Shown piece by piece: positions 52,164-59,273 of a stretch of 64,000 nucleotides of DNA. Numbering within the stretch: the first letter of the stretch is position 1; each line of letters starts with the position of its first letter. The stretch comes from PALSA-1004 sp041483135 (GTDB lineage: Bacteria > Pseudomonadota > Gammaproteobacteria > Burkholderiales > SG8-41), in contig JBGPFE010000006.1 in the NCBI GenBank assembly GCA_041483135.1, positions 66,895-130,894 on the forward strand. Direction: 5' to 3'. Made by a program: the position numbers and the translations under genes. Under the pieces are notes generated by a model. That model did no database searches and was not told the origin of the DNA. It saw only the letters and a program-made list of their open reading frames with translations.

Positions 52164-52591
52164 AACGCACGATATTCACCACTCCGCAGGACGCCGAGGC
52201 GGCGTTCTACGAAGCGCTCGAGAAATCGGACCTCGACGCGATGATGGCGGTGTGGGCGGACGATGACGATATCGTATGTGTGCACCCCGGCGGCGCGCGG
52301 CTGGCGGGTGTCGCGCAGGTGCGCGAATCGTGGCGCCAGATTTTCGCCAGCGGCCAGACGCTGCGCTTCCGGCTGCGGCATCAGCAGTCGCTGAACGGCA
52401 TGACGCTTGTCGTGCACAGCGCCTACGAGCAGATTTCGATCGCCGGCGAAGCGCGTGCGCGTAATCCCGTGATCACGACCAACATCTACATGCGAACCGA
52501 GACTGGCTGGCGCATGGTGGTGCACCATGCCTCGCCCGCCCCGGCGAGCCCCGAGTCCGACGGCAAGCGCGCGCCAAAAACCTTGCACTGA
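52160..52591 (+). CDS. NTF2/SnoaL-like fold protein
   Basis: This 143-residue cone-shaped alpha+beta barrel protein is typical of the SnoaL or DUF4440 type, with MMAVWADDDDIVCVHPGG and GWRMVVHHASPAP. Members bind small hydrophobic ligands or have isomerase activity, and none can be predicted here. It starts inside the waaF stop codon and is therefore coupled to it. Confidence 0.85.
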   Translation: MKRTIFTTPQDAEAAFYEALEKSDLDAMMAVWADDDDIVCVHPGGARLAGVAQVRESWRQIFASGQTLRFRLRHQQSLNGMTLVVHSAYEQISIAGEARARNPVITTNIYMRTETGWRMVVHHASPAPASPESDGKRAPKTLH

Positions 52592-52910
52592 GAAAGCTCT
52601 AATCCGTTTCTGCCGTCAAACCAAGCTTTCACTAATTTGGGGGATTTACAAGGGGGCGTCGTCCCCTTGTTCAGACATGAACTGAGCGCTGCACTTACGC
52701 GCGGCCGGCGGTATAATCAGCCACCCTCCCCCGCTTCACGATTGACGTATCGCGGCGCGTTTTCGTCGCGGCATCGGCCACGACGCGAATTATTCGCCGC
52801 TTAATTCGCGAAACGTGAATAGTGAAAGGTAAAGATGGAAACAAACCACGCTATGCTGAACGTTTCACGTTTCACTTTTCACTTTTCACGCAACACAAAT
52901 GAGGAGCGTG
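52592..52910. other. Intergenic region upstream of the tcuA-like gene
   Basis: This 319-base gap holds a hairpin CAAGGGG/CCCCTTG (52649-52655 and 52663-52669, no T-run), a TATAAT at 52712-52717 with a weak -35, the heptamer repeat at 52815-52890, and a strong ribosome site GAGGAG (52901-52906). Confidence 0.6.
52815..52890. repeat. Two-armed heptamer repeat upstream of the tcuA-like gene
   Basis: Three units GTGAATA, GTGAAAG and GTAAAGA (52815-52835) face four TTTCACG/TTTCACT units (52863-52890) across 27 bases. The layout, unit counts and gap match the element at 28823-28901. Confidence 0.85.
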
Positions 52911-54410
52911 ATGAGCAATACTGATTTTGGCAATCCGGACGTCATCGTAATAGGCGCCGGCAATGCCGCCTCGTGCGCGGCGCTCGCGGCATGCGAAGGC
53001 GGCGCGAAAGTAATCATGCTCGAAGCGGCACCTCTCGACGATTGCGGCGGCAACAGCCGGTACACCGCGGGCCTGATGCGCTTCGTGTTCAACGGCGTCG
53101 ACGATCTGGCGCAGGTGATTCCCGATTTGACCGAGGAAGAAAAAAAGACTCACGACTTCGGGACTTACACCAGCGACCAGTATTACGACGATATGGGGCG
53201 CATCACGCAATACCGCACCGACCCCGATTTGTGCGAGCTCCTGATCTCGCGCAGCTTCGAGACGCTGGTGTGGATGCGCAAGAAGGGCGTCAAGTTCCAG
53301 GCGAGCTTCGGACGCCAATCGCACAAGATCGGCAACAAATTCAAATTCTGGGGCGGGCTCGCCGCGGAAACATGGGGCGGCGGGCCGGGCCTCGTGGAAA
53401 ACGAGCACAAGGCGTGCGCGCGCGATGGCATCAGGATCTTCTACGAAACCCCGGCCGTTGCGCTGATTACGGATGACAGTGGCGCCGTGTGCGGCGTCAA
53501 GGCGAAACATCGGGGAAAAAATATTGAAATCCGCTCGAAGGCGGTGGTTCTGGCGTGCGGTGGCTTCCAGTCGAATGCGGAGATGCGCGCGCGCTACCTC
53601 GGCCCTAACTGGGACCTCGCCAAGGTACGCGGCACGCGCTACAACACGGGGCTCGGCATCAAGATGGCGCTCGACATCGGCGCGCTGCCCTACGGCCACT
53701 GGTCGGGCTGCCACGCCGTGGGCTGGGACCTGAACGCCCCGCCGTTCGGCGACCTCGCGGTCGGCGATGGTTTCCAGAAACACAGCTATCCGTGGGGCAT
53801 CATGGTGAATGCCCGCGGCGAGCGTTTCGTCGACGAGGGCGCGGACTTCCGCAACTACACCTACGCCAAGTACGGCGCGGTGATCCTCGCGCAGCCGAAC
53901 ATGTTCGCGTGGCAGATCTTCGACGCCAAGATCATTCCTGCGCTGCGCGACGAGTACCGCATCAAGCGGGTGACCAAGGTACGGGCCGACACGCTGGAGG
54001 AGCTCGTCAGGAAGCTCGAGGGCGTCGATACCGAAGCCTGCCTGCGCGAGATCAAGGCCTACAACAAGGCGGTGCGCGCCGACATCCCTTACAACTCGGC
54101 CATCAAGGACGGCCGCCGCACCGAAGGGCTCAAGATCAACAAGAGCAACTGGGCGAACACCATCGATGAGCCGCCGTTCGAAGCGTATGCCGTCACCTGC
54201 GGCGTGACCTTCTCATTCGGCGGCGTCAAGATCACGACCAACGGCGAAGTCGAGGACACCACGGGCAGGCCCATCCCCGGTCTGTTCGCAGCTGGTGAAT
54301 TGGTCGGAGGTATTTTCTACCACAACTATCCGGGCGGCACCGGTCTTACCTCGGGCGCGGTGTTCGGCAAGATCGCCGGCACCGGCGCGGCGGCCCACGT
54401 CAAGCGGTAA
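52911..54410 (+). CDS. tcuA: FAD-dependent tricarballylate dehydrogenase-like flavoprotein
   Basis: This 499-residue flavoprotein of the succinate dehydrogenase/fumarate reductase group has the FAD-binding VIVIGAGNAASCAALAA at the N terminus, NSRYTAGLMRF, ACGGFQSNAEMRARY, and FAAGELVGGIFYHNYPGGTG near the C terminus. The closest pattern I recognise is TcuA, which oxidises tricarballylate to cis-aconitate. Other fumarate-like substrates are possible, and no tcuB or tcuC is adjacent. The start at 52911 has GAGGAG upstream. Confidence 0.7.
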   Translation: MSNTDFGNPDVIVIGAGNAASCAALAACEGGAKVIMLEAAPLDDCGGNSRYTAGLMRFVFNGVDDLAQVIPDLTEEEKKTHDFGTYTSDQYYDDMGRITQYRTDPDLCELLISRSFETLVWMRKKGVKFQASFGRQSHKIGNKFKFWGGLAAETWGGGPGLVENEHKACARDGIRIFYETPAVALITDDSGAVCGVKAKHRGKNIEIRSKAVVLACGGFQSNAEMRARYLGPNWDLAKVRGTRYNTGLGIKMALDIGALPYGHWSGCHAVGWDLNAPPFGDLAVGDGFQKHSYPWGIMVNARGERFVDEGADFRNYTYAKYGAVILAQPNMFAWQIFDAKIIPALRDEYRIKRVTKVRADTLEELVRKLEGVDTEACLREIKAYNKAVRADIPYNSAIKDGRRTEGLKINKSNWANTIDEPPFEAYAVTCGVTFSFGGVKITTNGEVEDTTGRPIPGLFAAGELVGGIFYHNYPGGTGLTSGAVFGKIAGTGAAAHVKR

Positions 54411-54474
54411 TGGTCTAGGCAATGGGTCGGGAGACTGCTAATCTTGCCGGACGTCTGCGTTAAGGAGATAAGTC

Positions 54475-55254
54475 ATGCCGGTGTCCCAGCTTAAGAAGAA
54501 AAAGCCGTCGGTGCGCGAGCAAGTCGGAGAGACGGAATGGGAAACGCGCGTCAATCTTGCCGCGTGCTACCGGTTGATGCACGAGTTCGGCATGACCGAG
54601 ATGATCGCGAACCACATCTCGGCGCGCGTGCCGGGCACGCATGACCAGTTCCTGATCAATCCCTACGGCATGCTCTATGAAGAGATGACGGCCTCCAGCA
54701 TGGTCAGGATCGATGTCGACGGCAACATCCTGTTCAACGCGACCGACTACGGCATCAACCAGGCGGGCTACGTGATCCACAGCGCGGTGCACGCGGCGCG
54801 TCACGACGTCGAGTGCGTGATCCACACGCATACGCTCGCCGGCATGGCGGTATCGGCGATGAAAGCGGGCCTCATGCCGATTGCGCAGACCGCGATGCGC
54901 TTCGGTGATGTCGCGTATCACGACTACGAAGGTCCGGCGCTCGATCTCGACGAACGCGAGCGGCTGGTCAAGGACCTGGGCGATCACGAAGCGATGATTC
55001 TGCGCAACCACGGGCTGCTCACCGTCGGCCCGACGATCGCCGAGTGCTTCAACAACATGTTCCGGCTCGAGCGCGCGTGCCAGCTGCAGGTGACGACGCT
55101 CTCGTGCAACACCGAAATCCGGCTGCCGCCCAACGAAGTCGTCAGGGAAACGCAGGATGGCTTCAAGCCCGGCGTGCGCCGGCGGTGGGGCCTGCTCGAG
55201 TGGCCGGCGCTGTTGCGCATGCTCGATAAAGCCGACCGCTCGTATCGCGACTGA
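54475..55254 (+). CDS. Class II aldolase/adducin-family protein
   Basis: This 259-residue protein has the zinc-binding pair in IHTHTLAG and a third His in LRNHGLLTVG, with ANHISARVPGTHD at the N terminus. These belong to the family that includes fuculose-1-phosphate aldolase and several decarboxylases. The substrate is unknown. AAGGAG precedes the ATG, and it lies 64 bases after the TcuA-like gene, which suggests a joint pathway. A strong terminator follows. Confidence 0.88.
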   Translation: MPVSQLKKKKPSVREQVGETEWETRVNLAACYRLMHEFGMTEMIANHISARVPGTHDQFLINPYGMLYEEMTASSMVRIDVDGNILFNATDYGINQAGYVIHSAVHAARHDVECVIHTHTLAGMAVSAMKAGLMPIAQTAMRFGDVAYHDYEGPALDLDERERLVKDLGDHEAMILRNHGLLTVGPTIAECFNNMFRLERACQLQVTTLSCNTEIRLPPNEVVRETQDGFKPGVRRRWGLLEWPALLRMLDKADRSYRD

Positions 55255-55287
55255 CGTTTACGGCCACCGGGGTCGCGGCACACACAA

Positions 55288-55318
55288 AGCGGGCTCCCGG
55301 CCGGGCCCGCTCTTTTAT
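55288..55318 (+). terminator. Rho-independent terminator after the class II aldolase gene
   Basis: AGCGGGC (55288-55294) pairs with GCCCGCT (55305-55311), with further CCGG pairing in the loop, and is followed by CTTTTATT. It closes the tcuA-aldolase transcript. Confidence 0.85.
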
Positions 55319-55367
55319 TCTGCAAGGCGCAACTTGCGCTCATATTGACCGCGCCCCGCACATTCCG

Positions 55368-56417
55368 ATGACCGATTCGATTGCGTCCTACCGCGCGCCC
55401 GCCTGGCTGCCGGGCGGTCATCTGCAGACGCTGTACGCGCCGCTGTTCGCGCCGCGGCCGCGTGTCAGCTATCGCCGCGAGCGCTGGGACACGCCCGACG
55501 ATGATTTCATCGATCTCGACTGGCTCGATGAGCGCTCAGCGGTCAGCAATCAGCCGTCAGCCAGGCCTGAAGCCAACCTCGCTCCGCTCGTAGTGTTGTT
55601 CCACGGTTTGGAGGGCGGCTCGCACAGCCACTATGCGGCGGCGCTGATGGCGGCGCTGCGCGACGCCGGCTGGCGCGGCGTGGTGGTTCACTTCCGCGGC
55701 TGCAGCGGTGAAATCAATCGCCTGCGGCGGGCCTATCACTCGGGCGACAGCGCCGAAATCGACTGGATATTGCGGCGCCTGCGGAGCATGAACGATGCAG
55801 CACCGCTATTTGCGGTCGGCGTGTCGCTGGGCGGCAACGCGCTGCTGAAGTGGCTGGGGGAGCAGCGCGCCGCGGCAGCCGGCGTGGTCGCCGCGGCAGC
55901 CGCGATATCGGCGCCGGTCGATCTGATGGCGGCGGGCAATGCGCTCGACGCCGGCTTCAATCTGATCTACACGCGAAACTTTCTCGCCACCATGAAACGA
56001 AAGACACGCGCCAAGCTCGAACGTTTTCCCGATTTGTGCGACCGGGAGATCATGCTTGCTTCGCACACGCTGCGCGAGTTCGACAACGTGGTGACCGCGC
56101 CGCTGCACGGCTACCGCGATACCGACGATTACTGGACGCGCGCGAGCGCGAAGCCGTTGCTGAAAAGCATTGCCACGCCTACGCTGATGATCAATGCCCG
56201 CAACGATCCGTTCCTCCCGGCGCATGCATTGCCTCAAGCCGGCGAGGTATCGGGCACCGTCAGCCTCGAGTTGCCCGCGACCGGCGGCCACGTCGGTTTC
56301 GTCGGCGGCGCTTTCCCGCCGGGCCGTCTCGACTGGCTGCCGCGGCGCGTGCTCGGCTTTTTTCGCGGGTCTGTCGCGGCCCCATGGGATAATCCGCGGT
56401 ATTGCAAATCCGGTTGA
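55368..56417 (+). CDS. YheT-family alpha/beta hydrolase
   Basis: This 349-residue esterase-like hydrolase has the nucleophile in GVSLGGN, the acid in NARNDPFLP and the His in TGGHVGFVGG; PAWLPGGHLQTL at the N terminus is the YheT signature. Residues about 56-68 (RSAVSNQPSARPE) are encoded by an inserted heptamer array (55534-55561) and probably form a surface loop. The substrate is unknown. Confidence 0.87.
   Translation: MTDSIASYRAPAWLPGGHLQTLYAPLFAPRPRVSYRRERWDTPDDDFIDLDWLDERSAVSNQPSARPEANLAPLVVLFHGLEGGSHSHYAAALMAALRDAGWRGVVVHFRGCSGEINRLRRAYHSGDSAEIDWILRRLRSMNDAAPLFAVGVSLGGNALLKWLGEQRAAAAGVVAAAAAISAPVDLMAAGNALDAGFNLIYTRNFLATMKRKTRAKLERFPDLCDREIMLASHTLREFDNVVTAPLHGYRDTDDYWTRASAKPLLKSIATPTLMINARNDPFLPAHALPQAGEVSGTVSLELPATGGHVGFVGGAFPPGRLDWLPRRVLGFFRGSVAAPWDNPRYCKSG
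55534..55561. repeat. Four heptamers (NNTCAGC) inside the YheT-like coding region
   Basis: GCTCAGC, GGTCAGC, AATCAGC and CGTCAGC run in exact 7-base register within an open reading frame. They encode a low-complexity loop between the N-terminal segment and the hydrolase core. Confidence 0.8.
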
Positions 56418-56421
56418 CCCC

Positions 56422-57798
56422 ATGAATTCGCTGCCACGCGAGATCTTCAAGGCCTACGATATACGCGGCATCGTCGGTACTACCCTTACGCCTGCGATAG
56501 TCGAAACCATCGGCCGCGCGATCGGCAGCGAGGCGCTCGAGCGCGGCCGGCGCGAAATCGTGATCGGCCGCGACGGCCGCTTGTCGGGACCCGAGCTCTG
56601 CGCCGCGCTGGCGCGCGGGCTGCGCGCAACCGGCGTCGACGTGATCGACGTCGGCCAGGTCGCAACTCCGATGCTCTACTTCGCCGCGCATCACTTCAAT
56701 ACGCTGTCGGGCGTGATGCTGACCGGCTCGCACAATCCCCCGCAATACAACGGGATCAAGATCGTGCTCGGCGGCGAAACGCTGGCGGGCGATGCGATCC
56801 TGGCGCTGCGCAGCCGCGCTGAAAACGGCAAGCTCGCAAACGGCGCCGGCGGCTATCGCGAGGAAAATATCGCCGAACACTATCTTGCGCGCATCGCGGG
56901 AGGCATCAAGCTCGCGCGGCCGATGAAAATCGCGATCGACTGCGGCAACGGCGTCGCCGGCGCGACCGCGCCCGGTCTCTACCGCCGGCTCGGCTGCGAA
57001 GTGACCGAGCTGTTTTGTGAAGTCGACGGCAACTTCCCGAACCACCACCCCGACCCGTCGGTACCGGACAACCTGCAAGACCTGATCTCGACGCTGCGCA
57101 AAACCAATGCTGAAATCGGGCTTGCATTCGACGGCGACGGCGACCGCCTCGGCGTCGTCACCAAGCGCGGCGACATCATCTACCCGGACCGCCAGCTGAT
57201 GCTGTTCGCGGCCGACGTGCTGTCGCGCAACCCGGGCGCGCCGGTGATTTTCGACGTCAAATCGACGCGCAACCTGTTCGGCTGGATCACGCGTCACGGC
57301 GGCAAGCCGGTGCTGTGGAAAACCGGGCACTCGTTGATCAAGCGCAAGATGCAGGAAATGAACGCGCCGCTCGCCGGCGAAATGAGCGGCCACATCTTCT
57401 TCAAGGAGCGCTGGTACGGCTTCGACGACGGGCTCTACGCCGGCGCGCGGCTGCTCGAAATCCTGAGCCGGGAGCGCGACCTCAATGCGACGCTGCAGGC
57501 GCTGCCGGACGCAGTGACGACGCCGGAGCTGCACGTCAAGCTCGCTGAAGGCGAGAACTACGCATTGATCGACCAGTTGCGGAAAACCGCGCGCTTCGAC
57601 AATCCGCGCGAGGTGATCACGATCGATGGGCTGCGTGTCGAATACGCGGACGGCTTCGGCCTCGCGCGTGCGTCCAATACCACGCCGGTCCTGGTCCTGC
57701 GCTTCGAAGCCGATAATGAAACCGCATTGAAGCGGATCCAGGAGGATTTCCGGCGGGTGTTGCTCGGCGTCAAGCCGGACGCGGCGCTGCCGTTCTAA
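56422..57798 (+). CDS. Phosphomannomutase/phosphoglucomutase
   Basis: This 458-residue alpha-D-phosphohexomutase of the AlgC type interconverts 1- and 6-phosphosugars for lipopolysaccharide and exopolysaccharide precursors. The phosphoserine loop is TGSHNPPQYNG, the metal site is DGDGDR, and GEMSGHIFFK binds sugar. The length is normal. The TAA stop forms the left end of the GIY-YIG element, so the insertion lies exactly at the end of the gene. Confidence 0.93.
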   Translation: MNSLPREIFKAYDIRGIVGTTLTPAIVETIGRAIGSEALERGRREIVIGRDGRLSGPELCAALARGLRATGVDVIDVGQVATPMLYFAAHHFNTLSGVMLTGSHNPPQYNGIKIVLGGETLAGDAILALRSRAENGKLANGAGGYREENIAEHYLARIAGGIKLARPMKIAIDCGNGVAGATAPGLYRRLGCEVTELFCEVDGNFPNHHPDPSVPDNLQDLISTLRKTNAEIGLAFDGDGDRLGVVTKRGDIIYPDRQLMLFAADVLSRNPGAPVIFDVKSTRNLFGWITRHGGKPVLWKTGHSLIKRKMQEMNAPLAGEMSGHIFFKERWYGFDDGLYAGARLLEILSRERDLNATLQALPDAVTTPELHVKLAEGENYALIDQLRKTARFDNPREVITIDGLRVEYADGFGLARASNTTPVLVLRFEADNETALKRIQEDFRRVLLGVKPDAALPF

Positions 57799-58117
57799 TG
57801 CCGTTCCAACTCTTGCGGACAAATGGAGGATCGTGGATGCACTACGCCTACGTGCTTTCGAGCGAGAAGGATAGGCGATTCTACACCGGCACGACGAGTG
57901 ATTTGCGAAACAGGCTCAAGCAGCACGCGCAGGGTCGCGTGACTTCCACGGAGTATCGACGGCCGCTTCGTCTCGCGTATTACGAAGCATGCCACAGTCC
58001 TGATGATGCCCACCGACGGGAGCGATACCTAAAATCGGGCAGGGGTGGCAGATACCTCAAGCAAAAACTCGGTACGTGGCTATCGTGTATTCGGGACAAC
58101 AAGTTGGAACGGCACTA
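57796..58117 (+). mobile_element. 322-bp element with terminal inverted repeats carrying a GIY-YIG gene
   Basis: The left end TAATGCCGTTCCAACT (57796-57811) is inverted at 58102-58117 with one mismatch. The ends contribute the stop codons of the preceding mutase gene, of the internal GIY-YIG gene and of the convergent downstream gene. The shared ends with 18205-18311 indicate a family of related elements. Confidence 0.78.
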
Positions 58118-58118
58118 G
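57837..58118 (+). CDS. Small GIY-YIG endonuclease-like protein
   Basis: This 93-residue stand-alone GIY-YIG domain has Y5 in YAYVL, Y16-T-G18 in FYTGTT in place of YIG, R24 and R26, and E62 in HRRERYLK as the probable metal ligand. GGAGG lies upstream of the ATG at 57837. The last four residues are encoded by the right inverted repeat. It is probably the nuclease that moves the element, but similar small proteins have also been proposed in repair. Confidence 0.87.
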   Translation: MHYAYVLSSEKDRRFYTGTTSDLRNRLKQHAQGRVTSTEYRRPLRLAYYEACHSPDDAHRRERYLKSGRGGRYLKQKLGTWLSCIRDNKLERH

Positions 58119-58426
58119 TCGCTGACGATGCGACCCGCGGCATTATCGACCATCACCGGCGCATCGACGTATTCGATCGCGGGCGGGCAGCCGTATTTGC
58201 CTTCGACGAACTTCTTCCACTCGGGAGAGTAGAACGCCTCGGCACGCTGTTTCGACTCCCAGACGTAGATCCCGCCCGCGCGCATGCCGTCCTCGCTGAG
58301 GAAGTAATTCTTGCGCAGCAACCCGGGCAGGTTCAGATATTTCGGCGCGGTCCCCGCGAACACCTGCTTCATTTCGTCCCGCGTGCGCGACCGCGCGAGT
58401 TTGAAAGTGACGATGGCGACGATCAT
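58115..58426 (-). CDS. YdhR-like monooxygenase-fold protein
   Basis: This 103-residue dimeric ferredoxin-like alpha/beta-barrel protein, similar to YdhR-type putative monooxygenases, has YLNLPGLLRKNYFLSEDG and AGGIYVWESKQRAEAFYS. The activity of the family is not established. The TAG stop is formed by the right end of the GIY-YIG element, so its native C terminus may have been changed. Confidence 0.78.
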   Translation of the reverse strand: MIVAIVTFKLARSRTRDEMKQVFAGTAPKYLNLPGLLRKNYFLSEDGMRAGGIYVWESKQRAEAFYSPEWKKFVEGKYGCPPAIEYVDAPVMVDNAAGRIVSD

Positions 58427-58462
58427 GCGCGATCCTTCACGAATTGCGCTGCTCTTCCGGCC

Positions 58463-59065
58463 CTAAGCCGCCCCGATTCCCGGCATGCCGGCGTAATTCG
58501 GCAATTTCTGCACGCGTGCGATCCATGCGCGCACCGCCGGGTACGGCGCGAGATCGATGCCGCCTTCCGGGGCAAGCGCGACATAGGGATAGCACGCGAC
58601 GTCGGCGATCGTAGCGCGGCCGCACGTAAGCCAGTCGCGCGTCGCCAGATGCTGCTCCATCACGGCGAGGATCGCGCGGCCGCTTTTCTGCGCCGCTTCG
58701 AGGTCGCCGGACAGCTTGAATTTCGAGATCACTCGCGCGCGGCCGAGCCCGTAAAGCACCTCGTTTTCGGACACCGCCAGCCACTGCATGATGTCCCCCA
58801 TGCAGCGGGGATCGCTCGGCAGCCAGGTGTCGCCGCCGTATTTGCGGGCAAGATAGACGAGTATCGCCTGCGAATCCCATACCGTATAGTCGCCATCGCT
58901 CAATACCGGGACCTGTCCGCGCGGATTGAGCCGCAGGAACTCCGGCTTGCGGTTCTCGCCGCTGAAAATATCCACGCTTCTGGCATCGTACCGCTGGCCC
59001 AGCAGCGCGAGCATCAGCCGGATTTTGTACGCGTTGCCGGACAGCTCGAAATCGTAGAGCTTCAT
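58463..59065 (-). CDS. Glutathione S-transferase
   Basis: This 200-residue protein has an N-terminal thioredoxin-like domain (MKLYDFELSGNAYKIRLML, PRGQVPVLSDGDY, DSQAILVYLA) and a C-terminal helical domain. The catalytic Ser is probably S9. It may detoxify electrophiles; the substrate is unknown. It lies 37 bases upstream of the YdhR-like gene on the same strand, so the two may be co-transcribed. Confidence 0.9.
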   Translation of the reverse strand: MKLYDFELSGNAYKIRLMLALLGQRYDARSVDIFSGENRKPEFLRLNPRGQVPVLSDGDYTVWDSQAILVYLARKYGGDTWLPSDPRCMGDIMQWLAVSENEVLYGLGRARVISKFKLSGDLEAAQKSGRAILAVMEQHLATRDWLTCGRATIADVACYPYVALAPEGGIDLAPYPAVRAWIARVQKLPNYAGMPGIGAA

Positions 59066-59273
59066 GCCGTCTTTGCTGCCGCAACTGCCGTGGCCGCGGC
59101 TGCCTGGCCGCGCTCAGATTGAACGGCTTGTCCCATGGACTCTCCCTTGAACCGTGTGCAACACGATTAGTCTACGACCATTGCCCGCGTACGACAAAAA
59201 ATATTCTGTCCGGTTTGCCGCACGCGCACCGCCGTCAATCGCTGCGCCGAGCCGGAGAAGCAGACGAATTGTA

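Noticed and set aside
28823..52890. Heptamer repeats as CRISPR arrays
   Set aside because: Units are only 7-8 bases without spacers, and no cas gene is present.
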